Shown here: piece after piece, positions 47,691 through 59,429 of the stretch
How the letters are laid out: every line of letters begins with the position of its first letter
Numbering within the stretch: position 1 is the first letter of the stretch
Source of the DNA: Panagrolaimus kolymaensis
Taxonomy: Eukaryota > Nematoda > Chromadorea > Rhabditida > Panagrolaimidae
Direction: 5' to 3'
Assembly (NCBI GenBank): GCA_028622995.1
Contig: JAJQJQ010000025.1
Location: 1,984,001-2,048,000 of the forward strand
DNA: 64,000 nucleotides
The notes under the pieces: model-generated
What the model saw: only the letters and a program-made list of their open reading frames with translations
The model's database searches: none
What the model was told of the DNA's origin: nothing
Translations under genes and position numbers: made by a program

Positions 47691-48820
47691 TTATGGTAGA
47701 AAATAAATGGCATAGTGTAAGCGTTTGTCTAATGCTTTGAATCCATCAAGTTGATAATTGTAACTTAAATCCAAGCTTTTCAAATTGTGGCAATCTTTTA
47801 AACATGACACAGCTCGAATATTAACAGAATAATTCGAACGAAAACAAAGTACTTCTAAATTTGTAAAATATAAAAAGTTTATTTGTCTGGAAAATAAATG
47901 AAATGAATTTGATATTTCTAAAAACTTTAATTTGGTTAAATATAAAATCCAAACATTCATGGAAGTATGATATCCATCTAAAATTAAAGTTTCCAAATTT
48001 CTTGTTCTTGGAGTAATTTTGTTCATAACATCTGAAGATAAGTTTCTGCATTTGGCAAAATTCAAATATTTAAGATTTCTCGGAATATGTATAAAACAAT
48101 TTATTTCAAAAAATCATTTTGTGCAAGATTGAGATATTTAAGGTTTGGATATCTTTTGAAAATCGTTCCTAATCAATTCCAACTTTTTGGTTATTAAAGC
48201 ATTTTTCAAAAGAAATTTCTTTTAACATTGGGCAATTATGAGAAATATTCAGGAGACTATCATTTGATAAAGAAATATATGATAAATTTAGGTTTACAAG
48301 TTGAGGCGAAATGGAAAGAAATGAACAAACATCTTCCGTTAATTTGAAATAATAAAGCGATAAATCGAGATGGTGAATGTTTTTAGTTTGAGATAAAATA
48401 AACTCAACCTAAAATAAAATTTTTTATTTAAAAATACACATTTTTTGTCTATTAAAAAGCTTACTGATTTATTTGTAACTTTATATTGACTTATTCCATC
48501 CGATAATGCATTAGCAACTTTTGGTAATAGTGTTAATGAATTATTTGAAAACGGTCCAATTGAGTGACAATCAAATGTAGTCTTTTTTGGCCAAATAAAT
48601 TTTCTTATTATATTATAAAATCTTTGATTCACTAATTCAAGATTAAAAAGATCATTGAAATAAACTTTATCAAATATCTTTTCCTAAAATTAACTTTTTA
48701 ATATCGTCTTTGTTAATTTTTTGAACGATTTAAACTTTCAATCAACGTAAAAAAACTCACAAGTATTTCATTTGGAAAATCAGCTATTGGCAGAAATGAG
48801 TTGGCTGGCCACGTCGACAT
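47691..48820 (-). pseudogene. FBX-15: F-box/LRR pseudogene with 3' deletion
   Basis: The exon with ADFPNEIL (to 48761), the F-box exon 48683-48465 (EKIFDKVYFNDLFNLELVNQ) and the start of the LRR exon (VEFILSQTKNIHHLDLS) are readable. The LRR exon then breaks. TAG follows KVGID. The frame must shift for IFKRYPNLKYLNLAQN. A TAA follows DFLK, and another shift is needed for CFIHIPRNLKYLNF. The copy ends near 47725 inside the LRRs, where spacer sequence homologous to that beyond FBX-14 begins (CATAGTGTAAGC). The small LRR exon and the KWCEV exon are therefore deleted. Confidence 0.87.
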
Positions 48821-49192
48821 CAACCAATAGAAACTACTGCAATGACTTTTTTTTTCTTTCGTTGTCTCGCTGGAAAGAGTTTCACTTGTTTTTTTGAAAC
48901 GCGCGGCTAAAAAGCATGTTTTTTCTTTTTGAAAAATCTCAAATTTTGTATTAAAAAAAACTTCAAAAATTCATATCTCGACATCCAATTCCTGTAATTT
49001 TCTAATCCTACTGAATCTCATTCTTCATATCCTAAGGAATATTTCTGTAAAGACAGAATAAAAAAAGTGGAACCTAAAAGCTCAAACTAAGCTTTTGAAA
49101 ATTGGTAAAAATCTAGTTCAAAATATTAAAAGTCTGCCGAACCAGACAACGATAGTAAAAAAAGTCATTGCAGTAGCGGCATCGACGTGTGG
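48807..49192. repeat. Inverted-repeat element next to FBX-15, MITE-like
   Basis: Two arms about 280 bases apart match in opposite orientation. CTACTGCAATGACT plus a T-run at 48834 pairs with 49157-49176 (20 bases exact). TCGTTGTCT at 48859 pairs with AGACAACGA at 49144. CACGTCGA at 48810 pairs with TCGACGTG at 49182. It lies between a candidate first exon (49419-49496) and the second exon of FBX-15, where relatives have an intron of only about 50 bases, which suggests an insertion. Confidence 0.65.
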
Positions 49193-49418
49193 CGAATCTT
49201 TGGTGGTTTCGATTCGTGTGCGTTTTTGAGACTGTAAAAACAAAATTTTTTTGTGTTTGATAAAAAGATTTTTTTTGAAACTTTTCGTTTTTCTAAATTT
49301 TCAAAAATGCAAAAAACCCCTTTAAAAAAACAGTAAACTTTTTTTGATGCTACTTTTAAATCAAAAAAGTGGTTTTAAAATATTTAAGCTTTTTACGATT
49401 CATTAATTAAACCTTTAC

Positions 49419-49496
49419 CTCTGATGGATGGAATTCTGTGATATTACATTTACGCTTTATCACCGACGAAGCCCGATTTCTTTTTTCAATATTCAT
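49419..49496 (-). pseudogene. Orphan first exon of an F-box/LRR gene (probably FBX-15)
   Basis: MNIEKRNRASSVIKRKCN and a GTAAAG donor match the basic first exons of FBX-11, FBX-13 and FBX-14. No in-frame second exon follows closely. The next family sequence is FBX-15, about 600 bases on, beyond the inverted-repeat element. Confidence 0.6.
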
Positions 49497-49852
49497 GACT
49501 TCTTGTTCAGCTATCGCTCAGTTTTAAACAAAGTTATTGTCAATGGCACATTATTGCCATTTTTGCTATGATAAAGTCAGAAAAGTTTATGCCATTGATT
49601 CGTTAAAGGCTGAATGCCAAAAATGCTGTAAAAAACCGATATGAATTATTTTAAAACTGAGATAGCAGAGTTCAATTTTTTTTCATTTTGTTTAAATTCA
49701 AATTTTTGCAAAAAAACAAAAGAATTTATATTTTTAAATTTATCAAAAAAATGTTTTTTAATTTCGAATTTTTTTGTTATAATTTTTTTTATTTCTTTTG
49801 TTTTTTAAATGCAAATATAACATTAAAAATAACAAATAATTTAAAATAAAAA
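49497..49852. other. Intergenic, no gene seen
   Basis: AT-rich spacer between the orphan F-box exon and the end of the GT11 gene. Confidence 0.4.
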
Positions 49853-51763
49853 TTATGGCCATGGTTCCATTTTATCGGATGGCAAATCGGCTGTTACATT
49901 TTTTCTTTGGTGCCACCATTTGGTTTCTCTTTCTATTACACTTCCATTTAAAGTTAACATAATCCATTCTTCTGGAAATATATCAAAATCGTGAACATCT
50001 TTCGTGAAATCTGCATGATCCGTTATTTGAGAATTATAAAATATTGTTGAATTTGGTTTCATTAAATATGAAATCCACCATCCATAAGTTGAACCCGAAG
50101 CAGTCATAACCATGGAATCACAATAATTTATTCCAAAACACATATCTTCTCCTCGTGATTTAGCATCAGGGGTGTATATTTTTGAGAAACCCTAAAATTT
50201 TTAAATAATTTTTTAACAAAAGAAAAACCAAAAATTTGTTGAAAAGTAACTTTCAATGGTTTTCTACTAAACGAAATAATTTTACTTGCAATCTCGTCAC
50301 GAAAAATTTCTGAACGTTTTTTTATGGCAAAAATTTATTTTCAAAACTTTTTGTAATAATCCTATTTACTTTCTTTAATTAAAGCTTACCACATCATTGA
50401 GAAATAAACTTTTAATAAAATCATGATCATTTCCAATAAAAACCATTGAAATATTTTCATGTCCTTTATCTTGTAAATAATCAAAAGCAAAATGAATTGC
50501 AGGAATCGTCTAATCTTCCTTGGATTCCAACATTAAATCTTTGATGAAATCTCCTCTTCGAACATGTGCACAAAGTTTGTGATTTTGATCATTTTTAAAT
50601 AATTCTGTTGCAAATTTCGTCACATTAATTTTAATTGTTGGACCACATTCAAAAACCTTTCGAATTTCATCTCGATATGGATGAAAAAATTTATAAGATT
50701 GCATATAGTCGCCAAAAATTTTAATATATTTTTCTGGTAATCCTAATAACCTAAAATTTAAAGTTAAAAATTAACATTCAAATTTTTCAATTTATAAAAT
50801 GAAAATCGAGTTAAAAAAATACAAATATTGATTTTAAAATCTGCTGAGTCTTTATGAAAAATTTGAAAATTAAATATAGAATTTTAGGTCCATTTTTTGG
50901 GATTTTTGAAATCTCGGATACTCACTTTTTAGGATCATCAAATTTACAGCAATCATCCGCAAAATGATATCTTTTTATTATGCTATCAGGTGGATTTTTA
51001 ACTTGAACAATTTCATGCATCATTGGAAAAACCGTTGCAATTTCCATTAAATTATCCATTTGGGATGGATTTCTTGCTTCAAAATATGGATGTCTACCCG
51101 TAAATCTTCCAAGACCATATAAAGATGCAAATCTCCAAATCTAAAATTCAGATTACTATATTTTTTTAATTTTCATCGTGGGACTCCTTACTTGATTCCC
51201 TATTCCTCCAACCGCCCACCAATTTCCTCCAATATATTTTCTTTCATATGCTTTTTCAAGCAAATTATCATTTTCATTTGAACAATTTAGTCGCGGTTGA
51301 ACCTTGGGTTCCATTTTGGTTCCATTTGACGACGGTTGAATTTTAGGTTCCATTTTTGTTACAGTCGGCGAGGAAGGACAAACCAAAACTGGACATTTTT
51401 GTTTTAAAACTGAAAAATATTTTCCAGCTGGAACTTCAATATCGTCTAAAAAACCTTTTCTTTGCACAAAAAAAAATTATTGGAAAAAACTTACTTTTTT
51501 GATTAAAAATAAAATAAAGTAAAATAAATATAATCGAGCCAGAAGCAACTATGGTTAGAAAAGTTCGATTCACACTCGTTTTAGCTGCTATTCTTTTGAG
51601 ATTTGAACTGAAAATTAATAAAGAATAAAACATTTGATTTTTTTCCAGAGAGCATTTCGATGAAAAAAGTTAGCTATCACAAAAGCTATTTTAAGTTACA
51701 ATTTATTTGAATATTTTGTGCAAAAATGTAAATTTACCTTGTGGTTAATGGATCCGTAGACAT
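49853..51763 (-). pseudogene. Alpha-1,2-fucosyltransferase-like gene (GT11) with an in-frame stop
   Basis: Exons (minus) 51763-51738, 51607-51495, 51445-51192, 51140-50926, 50750-50390 and 50191-49853 would give 435 residues. A short cytoplasmic part precedes one membrane segment (TIVASGSIIFILLYFIF), then a stem in which TKMEPK occurs twice, then the GT11 domain: GIGNQ near its start, GRFTGRHP, HVRRGDF (the GDP-fucose-binding motif) and STYGWWISYL. TAG at 50510-50512 interrupts the frame after ESKED, in the middle of the catalytic domain; TIPAIHFAFDYL follows in frame and all other exons are intact. No usable intron removes the stop. It is a recent pseudogene, a null allele or a sequencing error. 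The working enzyme would add fucose to Golgi glycans. Confidence 0.8.
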
Positions 51764-53033
51764 TTATAAAAATAATTATTGAAATGAATAATCAGATTAT
51801 ATAAATAATTTAAGTCACAATCATAATATTTTCAACTTAATAGGTTTTTTCTTGGGAAATTTTTTCACACAAAAAACTAGGAAAAGTATCGATTTGAAGT
51901 TCAGTGAAATCATTCCCTTCAAAAAGCTAGCAATCGATGATGACGATGGATGGTTTTTATGGGCATGAAAGTTAAACATTGATAACTGTTTGCTTTTCTC
52001 GCTTGCTTTTTTTGTCGAAGGAATATTTCGTAGTTGACGTTTGCTTACTTCTTCCTCCATTTTTTTTATTGCTTTTTTGTTTGTTATCAGTTGCAAGGAA
52101 TTTAAAATTAAAAAAAGCTAATTATGCTAATTATTTCATATGCTTATGGCGAAGTCGTGAATTTACTAGTTTCTTTTTATACAAATTAAGCATTTTACTG
52201 AATATGTATAATGCTTAATGAAAATATGTGTATACAAAAAATTTATAGTCTAACAAAATTTTTGTAAGAAAGTCATAAAAAAATGTAGATTGTAATAATT
52301 TTGTTGTTAATATAGCACCATGTTTAAATTTAAATAATTTGATACAATATGACAGTACTACATAAAGTGTGAAAAAAAAAATTATTAGTCACTAATTATT
52401 TATCAACCAAAAAAAGCAATATCGAAAAATAAAATAAAAAACCAAAACAAATCATTAAATTAAAATCTATTTATGTATTATACATGTATCGTTTTTTTTA
52501 AATCAGTGAGTACAATAATAAAAAACGGATGATCTTTTTGGACTAAAAACTAAATCAATAATTGTTTTTTTTTTTATGTACGCTTTTGTCACATTCACAA
52601 AAACATCCAAAGATTACGGAGGTGGTAATGACATTTTTTTTATTATATATAAGATAGTCATGTCCATTTATATTTTACATGCATCCATCCAATAAAGTTT
52701 TTTCTTTTCATTTTCAAGTTTTTTAATTCAGAAAGATGCTAAATGATTTTTTCATTTTTTTATAGGCGCGGTTTTATTGTTTTACAATATTTTTAAAAGC
52801 CTTTTACAAATGAAACAAAAAAAAATAAAATGAAATGTTTTCGATGCTTTGATTCATCATCTGCGTTGCTTTTGTTTGTATTCACAGAGACAAAAAAAAT
52901 ATGTATTAGTTTCTAAATGACAAATGCCTCACTGCTTAGTTGCCTTAGAAATTAAATAAAAAAAGAGAAATATATTTTCGCTCTTAAAAGCAGCGTTTTC
53001 TTCCGTGATGTCTCAAAATTAAAAAATAAAATT
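51764..53033. other. Intergenic, AT-rich, no gene seen
   Basis: About 1.3 kb between divergent genes (GT11-like, minus; DUF1647, plus). Homopolymer runs dominate, and short open frames lack any support. Confidence 0.45.
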
Positions 53034-54414
53034 ATGCCATATTTATCTATTTTTCCAGGTATTTGCAAATTTCGCTATATTTTATTTTTAATTATGGGTA
53101 TTGTATTTATTTTTTATAGTTACATATTCATTTTATCCTCTTTTTATATTACCAAAGCTATAAGTATTAATTTTATTTTGAATGAATTTAAAAATTATGA
53201 AACTGAAGCATTTAACCTAAAATGTCCGGCGTTGAATGAAAACGAATGGAAAATTTATAAAAATTTGACGACTCCGAATATTTTTGTTTCTGAAAAAGAA
53301 AGATTAAAATTAGGTATCAATGATTTGGGATTTGTTACATTTACTTCTAAAGATCACATGAAAGAGGCAATGTTAGTATTTTCAAAGTTAAAAAAAAGTT
53401 AATTTTATGTACCATAAATTTTTAGTGCCTGTTGCAAATCAATTTTGCTCCATCCCGAACTCAAAAATATTCCTTTGACTGTATTTCTCCACGATGATGT
53501 CAATCAATACCTTACAAATCTATATCAAGCTGAATGCCCGATTGCAAAGATTTTAAAATTCCAATTTGAAATATTTCATAAAAATGTTAAAATCATGGAA
53601 CATTATCGTTTCAAAGCCATTCATGAAGCCATGGCATTCAAAAATCATAAAGTTTTATTAAGCTTTGATACGTCTGTGATTTTTAATCCAGATCTTAATT
53701 TCACAGTAAGCTTTTTTTCCTGTACACAAATTTTTTGCCTATGACACTCTTCTATTGAAAATACTAAGAAAAAGCCAAAAAAGGCTTTGACACGAATTCT
53801 TCCAAAAACAAAATTTCTCGTTTTTGTAACTCTTATTTCTCCCATTTTTTCCTTTGTTTTGTACTTTTCCCAAGTCTAATCGACTCATATCCAATTAATG
53901 AGTGCATTTTACCATAAATAAATTTTTTTAGGCTTTGATCGAATCGAGTATAAAAACTAATCCAACGGATGTAACATTGTTGACAAGTTCAAATCATAAC
54001 ATGTTTTCAACCATTTATCCTAAAATGTATGATTGTTTTCCAACTATTGATCCCAAAAAAGTAAATCCTTCTTATTTTTGAACATAAACTTTTATAGTTT
54101 TATGATTAATTTTATTTTAGATGCTTTTTGTGCCTCAATCTCAAAGTGGCCTAATTCTTTGGATTGGCAGTGAAAATGGTTGGAAAGCTATGAGAAGATT
54201 TGTTGAATGCAGTTTACAATCTTCATGCATCGCCCCACCAGGAGCCACCAAAAGATGCAATATCAAAGAAATCTATAAAAATCAAACCAAATTTTCTGGT
54301 TGTCATCGATTTGATCAAGCAGCAATAAATTTAATTTTATATGAAAATTCTAATTTTAATTTTACTTTGTATCAAAGAAAATCAACATTCTTTAGTGTTG
54401 TTAGAGGCGGGTAA
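53034..54414 (+). CDS. DUF1647 protein A, probable Golgi glycosyltransferase-like
   Basis: Exons 53034-53371, 53426-53705, 53932-54060 and 54121-54414 give 346 residues. One membrane segment near residues 14-40 (YILFLIMGIVFIFYSYIFIL) suggests a type II membrane protein. The lumenal part has FVTFTSKDHMKEAM, VLLSFDTSVIF, LILWIG and the C-terminal signature FVECSL, CIAPPGA and GCHRFDQAAINLIL. That ending is typical of the nematode-rich DUF1647 family. The biochemical activity of that family is unknown to me; a fold like that of nucleotide-sugar transferases is inference. It is paralogous to the gene at 59430, which has one extra intron. Confidence 0.8.
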
Positions 54415-57022
54415 AAAGTCATAATAGTATTAAAATTTTAGTTTGCGGGTATTTTTATTTCATAGTTTTTGTAATAAATTTTATTTGTAATTTTTAGTTT
54501 TAATGCATATCTAAAGATTAAGGACCCCAGAAATTAATTAACACTGAAAAATAAATTTATGTATCGATCTCTTTTTCGTGCATGCGACAAAAAACCCCGA
54601 ATCGACAGTTGGTGCATTTAAAAACATTAAACAATGTAAGAGTCATCCATCTGCCACATTCTTACATTTTATTTTCTCCTTACCCAAAATGGCGTGGCCC
54701 AATCAAAGTTCTCTAACGCTATAGAAACAACGAACTAATTTAATTGGCTCAAAAATTCTCAAATGGACCTTAATGATTTTTTGACTTCAGAAAAAAATTC
54801 TTCACATAAGCTTTCCAACACTTTCAAGAAGTTGAGTTCCCAAAAAAGTGTTCGGAAAACATTTTATCGGATCATCAATGACTTTATCTAATTATAAAAA
54901 ACTAAAAAAAGGAAACGTTGTTGTAAAAAAAAATTATTTTGGCAAAAAGATAAATAAAAAAAATTTATTTTTGTTTTTTTTAACGATCACACACAAATTG
55001 AACAGAGTAATGCACTATTGTTATCATTTTTTTACTGGATGTGGATCCTCATTTTACGACAACTTTATCGTCTCCCCTCACAGTGACAAATGCAGCAAAA
55101 ACATATGTTTTTAAGTTTTATTGATTGCTTTTTATTTTTTTATTTTGAATAATTAAGTTTTTTTTACTTTTTTGTTCATAAATTATAAATAATATTCACA
55201 TGTGACATTATTTCTTCTGTCACTACATCCTTTTGAAACGCAACGATAAAACAGTTTTTAAGCTTTTTATAAAAGTCTTACTTTTGGTTTAAATCTTTTT
55301 CTCCAAAATGTATCTATTTGTCTTTGAATAAAAAGTACTTAATTTCTCAGTTATACATATGTCTTTTATTCAATTTTGTTATTAATAAAAGTGAAAATTT
55401 ATAAAAAACAAATAAATAGAAAACGAAGTCACTGTCAAGAAAAAAAATTAAAAATGCTAAAGCCGATAGCTCCTCCATTTCTTAGCAATAACTGGGAACT
55501 CAAAAAGCTGCTTTCATGCGTTTCTTTCCTTTAAAAAAACAATGTGCATAAATTATGGCAATGGTGGACTTCATTTTCCAACTGCGCTTGTTCTTGTTTG
55601 TCCATCATTCATGCCATCGAATAATAATTTTTTGGTTCGTTCATTGCCTTTTTATTTTTTCATATGACAATTTCCTTTTTGAATATTTTAGTTATCTTTT
55701 TTCAGTTTTTAAAAATATTAAATTTTTAAAGGTCAGAGCTCTTTCATGTCGTTTTCATTCTCTGTTAATTATAGATGTAAAATTCAATATTTCTAAAAAA
55801 GTAAAGTAAGTGGATTGAAAAATCGATTCATAAAACAAGGAAACGGTCAGATCGAACGACAGAACCGGACAATAGCTACCATGTTAAATACAATTGTCAC
55901 AAAACATTATTAGAAATAAAAAAATATGATCCTGCTCGGCTAAAAGTAATAAAGGAAGAATTTTTTAAATTTTTTTAATGGTTAAAATAAAAACAAACTT
56001 CAAACAAGAAATTTTGAAAACAAAAAAATTGTGAAAAAACTGAATTGGTTATAAATTTACGCCATTTACTCGATATTTGCTTATTACATTCCTTCGCTTT
56101 AAATATCATTTTGGAGTTTAAACATATCAATTTTATCAAAAAAATCCTTTAAATAAAAGCAAAAAACCATATTTTGAGGATTCAGCTTCCAAGTTTGTTT
56201 GTCCGTCATGGAAAAAAAGCCAAGTGCAATTTTTTCAAAGCTTTATTGATTGGTTGTTTTTCTGCTTCATGTGACAAACACACTTTTGAATATTTAAATT
56301 TTCTTATTTCAAGTCTTATAAAACTTCAAAGCAACACGACTGTATAATCATATGGAAATAAAATCGAACAAAAAATTTAGCTTTAATTGCGATGATTACA
56401 TTCAAGAAAAGGCCAGGATTTTGAAATCAAAATAGTGAACAATGTTCCCTGATTTTCAATTAAAAGCCATCTGAGAAAAAATTATCAATTATTGTTTTCC
56501 ATAAACAGCCACAAGAATAATGACCTAGAAACAACTTAGCAAATATATATTAAAACAAAGTTCTTCAATTTTTTTTTTTTCATTTAGTTTATTCCTCATT
56601 TTTACTACTCTTCTCTCTCCTGGACGATTTAAAATCGGGGTTTAAAACTTTGTACCCCTCACTGTTGTTTTTCCTTAATGAGTTTACTTCAAAAATTCTA
56701 ATCATGAAAAAAAAATGAATGATAAAAAAGTGAATAAATACTTTTATTGAAAAAGTAACACAAACATTTTTTAATAGTCTTTTGAGCGCTCACTATCTTT
56801 TTATTATTATGCGACTTGTTGCCAACATTTTTGATGCAAGTTTTTCTTCAAACCCCCGAATGTTTTTCTTTAGTTCCCAAAATTTCGACTCTCATGATTT
56901 ATGAATGCACTTAATACTTTCCGTTTTTTAATCGTAGCTTTTTATTTAAATTTGAACGCGGTTTAAAAATATTTTCTAGCATTTTTTTGTTTCTCATGAA
57001 AATATTTTTTTCTTTTATAGAT
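54415..57022. other. Intergenic, 2.6 kb, no gene seen
   Basis: AT-rich. A 9-base inverted repeat (AATGTAAGA at 54633, TCTTACATT at 54660) sits in a slightly less AT-rich patch at 54540-54730. Open frames at 54848 and 55555 have no recognisable content. Confidence 0.4.
57009..57020 (+). promoter_or_regulatory. Candidate spliced-leader acceptor of the eIF3m gene
   Basis: TTTCTTTTATAG ends two bases before the ATG at 57023. This spacing is typical of trans-spliced nematode messages; an unseen upstream 5' UTR exon is the alternative. Confidence 0.5.
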
Positions 57023-58437
57023 ATGGAAGAACAACAAAAAGTTTACTTCTTTGCTTATGCTGATGAACAAGAGCAAATTGCTCAAATTCATAATTATTTA
57101 ACTCAAAAAGGAGCTAAATTGAATCCTCTCAGTGAGTTTTAGAATTTTGCGTCTAATTATTTAATAAAATTTGACTAATTTTAGAAGAAAAATTGGAAAA
57201 TGATGATCGCTTTAATGCAGTCATGGATATCATTAAAGGAAGCAAAGTTTTAGCTAAAGATGATGAAATGGGAGAAGTTTTTAATTCCATTCTTTCGGTT
57301 TTAATTGGATTTGGAACTGATGAAGCTCATAAACTTATTCAAGCTTGGAGTGAGGTTGCTCGATCACCCGAATTTGATGGACATGGATTTCAATCTAATG
57401 TAGGCTTTTTTAAACTTTTTTTAGTGGCATTTTATCGTTTTGGAGTTTCAGGCTGGCCACGTGGTTACATTATTTTCAAATTTGTTCCAATTTTATGATC
57501 AACATCCAACCATGAAATCATATATATATAAAATTCTTCTTGAATTATCTGGTCGAGCCAAAGTCACGAAATCTTTGGATATTTCAACTCCAACATTAAA
57601 ATCATATTTTGATGAATGGAATCTTAATGTTGAAGAACAACGAGATATTCTTCGAATTTTGCATTCTGCTTTGATTGCAGATGATCGAGCTCCACAAGCT
57701 GCGGAAGTTATGACTCGCTTGCTTCAAACTTACACCCAAGATGATGCAGCTAAAGCTGAAGCAGATGCGAGAGAATGTGTTCGAACTGCCATCATCGACC
57801 CTCGCAATTTTAGCTTTGATCATTTATTGCGAATTCACGCAGTCAAAAATTTGGAAAAAACTCATCCAATTTTGTTTAAACTTCTTAAAATCTTTAGCTA
57901 CGACCGATTGAACGAATTTAAAGGATTTGTTAAAGAAAATTCAACCTTTATTTCCAATGAATTAAAAGTCGATGAAGCTGCTTTGTTGAAAAAGATTAAA
58001 ATTCTCACCTTGATTTCCATGGCAGAACAAAACAAGGTTCGTAAATTGCATAAAAATTTTTTTAGTGATTTTATAGCTAATTTTTTTTACAGAATTTGTC
58101 ATATGTAAAACTTCAAAAAGAGCTTGAATTTGGCGGCGATGAAGAACTCGAAAAATTTTTGATTGATGTTTTACAATCCAAAGCTGTTACCGTATGTTTT
58201 TGTCTTTTCTTTTTTTATACTTAAAATAAACTTTAATATTATTTAAAGGGAAAATTAAATGGTGTCCGCAAAGAATTTTACATCACCGACTACACTCAAC
58301 GTTATTTCGATCGAAAAGAATGGCAACAACTTCGTAATCGCGTTCAAGGCCTCATTGATGATTTAAAAATCACAAAGAAAAATGTTGAAATTGCAAGCGA
58401 TCCCCGTCTCATCGATGAACGCATGCATTATATTTAA
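57023..58437 (+). CDS. cif-1: Translation initiation factor eIF3 subunit M (PCI domain), CIF-1 orthologue
   Basis: Exons 57023-57131, 57185-57399, 57452-58036, 58093-58191 and 58249-58437 give 398 residues, the usual size for eIF3m. The N-terminal two thirds are helical repeats (NLFQFYDQHPTMKSYIYKIL, DEWNLNVEEQRDILRILHSA). The C-terminal part is a PCI domain (LIDVLQSKAVTGKLNGV) ending with a coiled stretch (WQQLRNRVQGLIDDL). It is part of the eIF3 complex that loads the 40S ribosome. In C. elegans the CIF-1 protein is also reported to serve the COP9 signalosome, which regulates cullin ligases. Two splice sites are weak (donor GTTCGT at 58037, acceptor TTTAAAG at 58248), but frame demands them. 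Confidence 0.93.
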
Positions 58438-58740
58438 TTTCATTTGCTTCATTTTTTTTTGTTTTTTGAACTGAAAAAACTTTTTTTTTTGATTTTGATT
58501 TGATTATTTGATTTTTTTCGGTTTGGTATTGGTTAATTTATTTAAAATTGATTTGTGTTGAAATGAATTGGAATTAAGAATTAGATATCACTCACAAAGA
58601 ATTTAAATAAAAGTTTATTGCTTTTCTTTATTTTTAAGCTGATGGGATTATCACAACAAAATAAGTAAAATCGTCCTTTTATTCTCAATTTTGTTTCCCC
58701 GGTGCAAAAGAAATCAAATGCTTTTTGGAAAATAATCTCC

Positions 58741-58806
58741 TTAAAAGAATCGCGGTGGCTGGCAGAGGCCTGCGCCTTCTGTTTCCAGCTGTGACTGTCA
58801 GCACTA
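58741..58806. other. GC-rich island of unknown nature
   Basis: In sequence that is otherwise very AT-rich this 66-base stretch is GC-rich (GCGGTGGCTGGCAGAGGCC). On the minus strand it follows an acceptor-like TATTTTAG and stays open in two frames. It may be an exon relic; no family recognised. Confidence 0.35.
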
Positions 58807-59023
58807 AAATAAAAAAGGAGACTTTTTTTTTCAAATCTTACTATTTATTGTTTTTTCTTGACATATGTTGTCACATTCGTTTGAATATTTAAATTTCCCT
58901 TTTTTTATTTTTTAGCAAGTTATTTTAATTAAAATTGTGGATCAAAAAAATAATTTCTTTTTTATTCCCCTCTCTTTGATACACACTTTTCACAAAATTA
59001 TAAGCTCGTTAGTAATTTCTTAG

Positions 59024-59157
59024 TTCCTCGACCTGCAGCAACAGCAGCTCCACCCGCAACTCAGGTTGCTAATGGTTCAATCGTTCCAACGCCTCGTATT
59101 GATGCAACAAATCGACTTCTACTTGGGGCCATAATTCAGACTATTAAATTAGCACAA
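59024..59157 (+). other. Exon-like island, orphan
   Basis: Bounded by TTCTTAG and a GTATTT donor-like site. One frame encodes PRPAATAAPPATQVANGS followed by ATNRLLLGAIIQTIKLAQ, with balanced codon use unlike the flanks. No adjoining exons fit. It is probably a displaced exon of a gene not recognised here; a second frame is also open for most of its length. Confidence 0.4.
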
Positions 59158-59429
59158 GTATTTATTAATTACAGTAAAAGAAACGTAAATTTGAAATCTT
59201 ACTCTTTTGTACAAAGCCGAAATGACACTGTTTCTTTAACAATTCTCCAAAATAATTTCTGTATTATACGTATAAAAAAACTTCAAGACATTCAAGAGTT
59301 TTTTAAAGAAAAATATTTTAGAATATTTAATGCATCTCTTTGGTTACGCATCCATCCACATCCATTGCTTGCAAAAAAAAGGCTAGAAACCATTAAAAAA
59401 TCTTTTTTCAAAAAAGGTTTTTGCCTAAA

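Noticed and set aside
48807..49192. Autonomous DNA transposon
   Set aside because: The inverted-repeat segment has no transposase-like frame and is under 400 bases, so at most a non-autonomous element.
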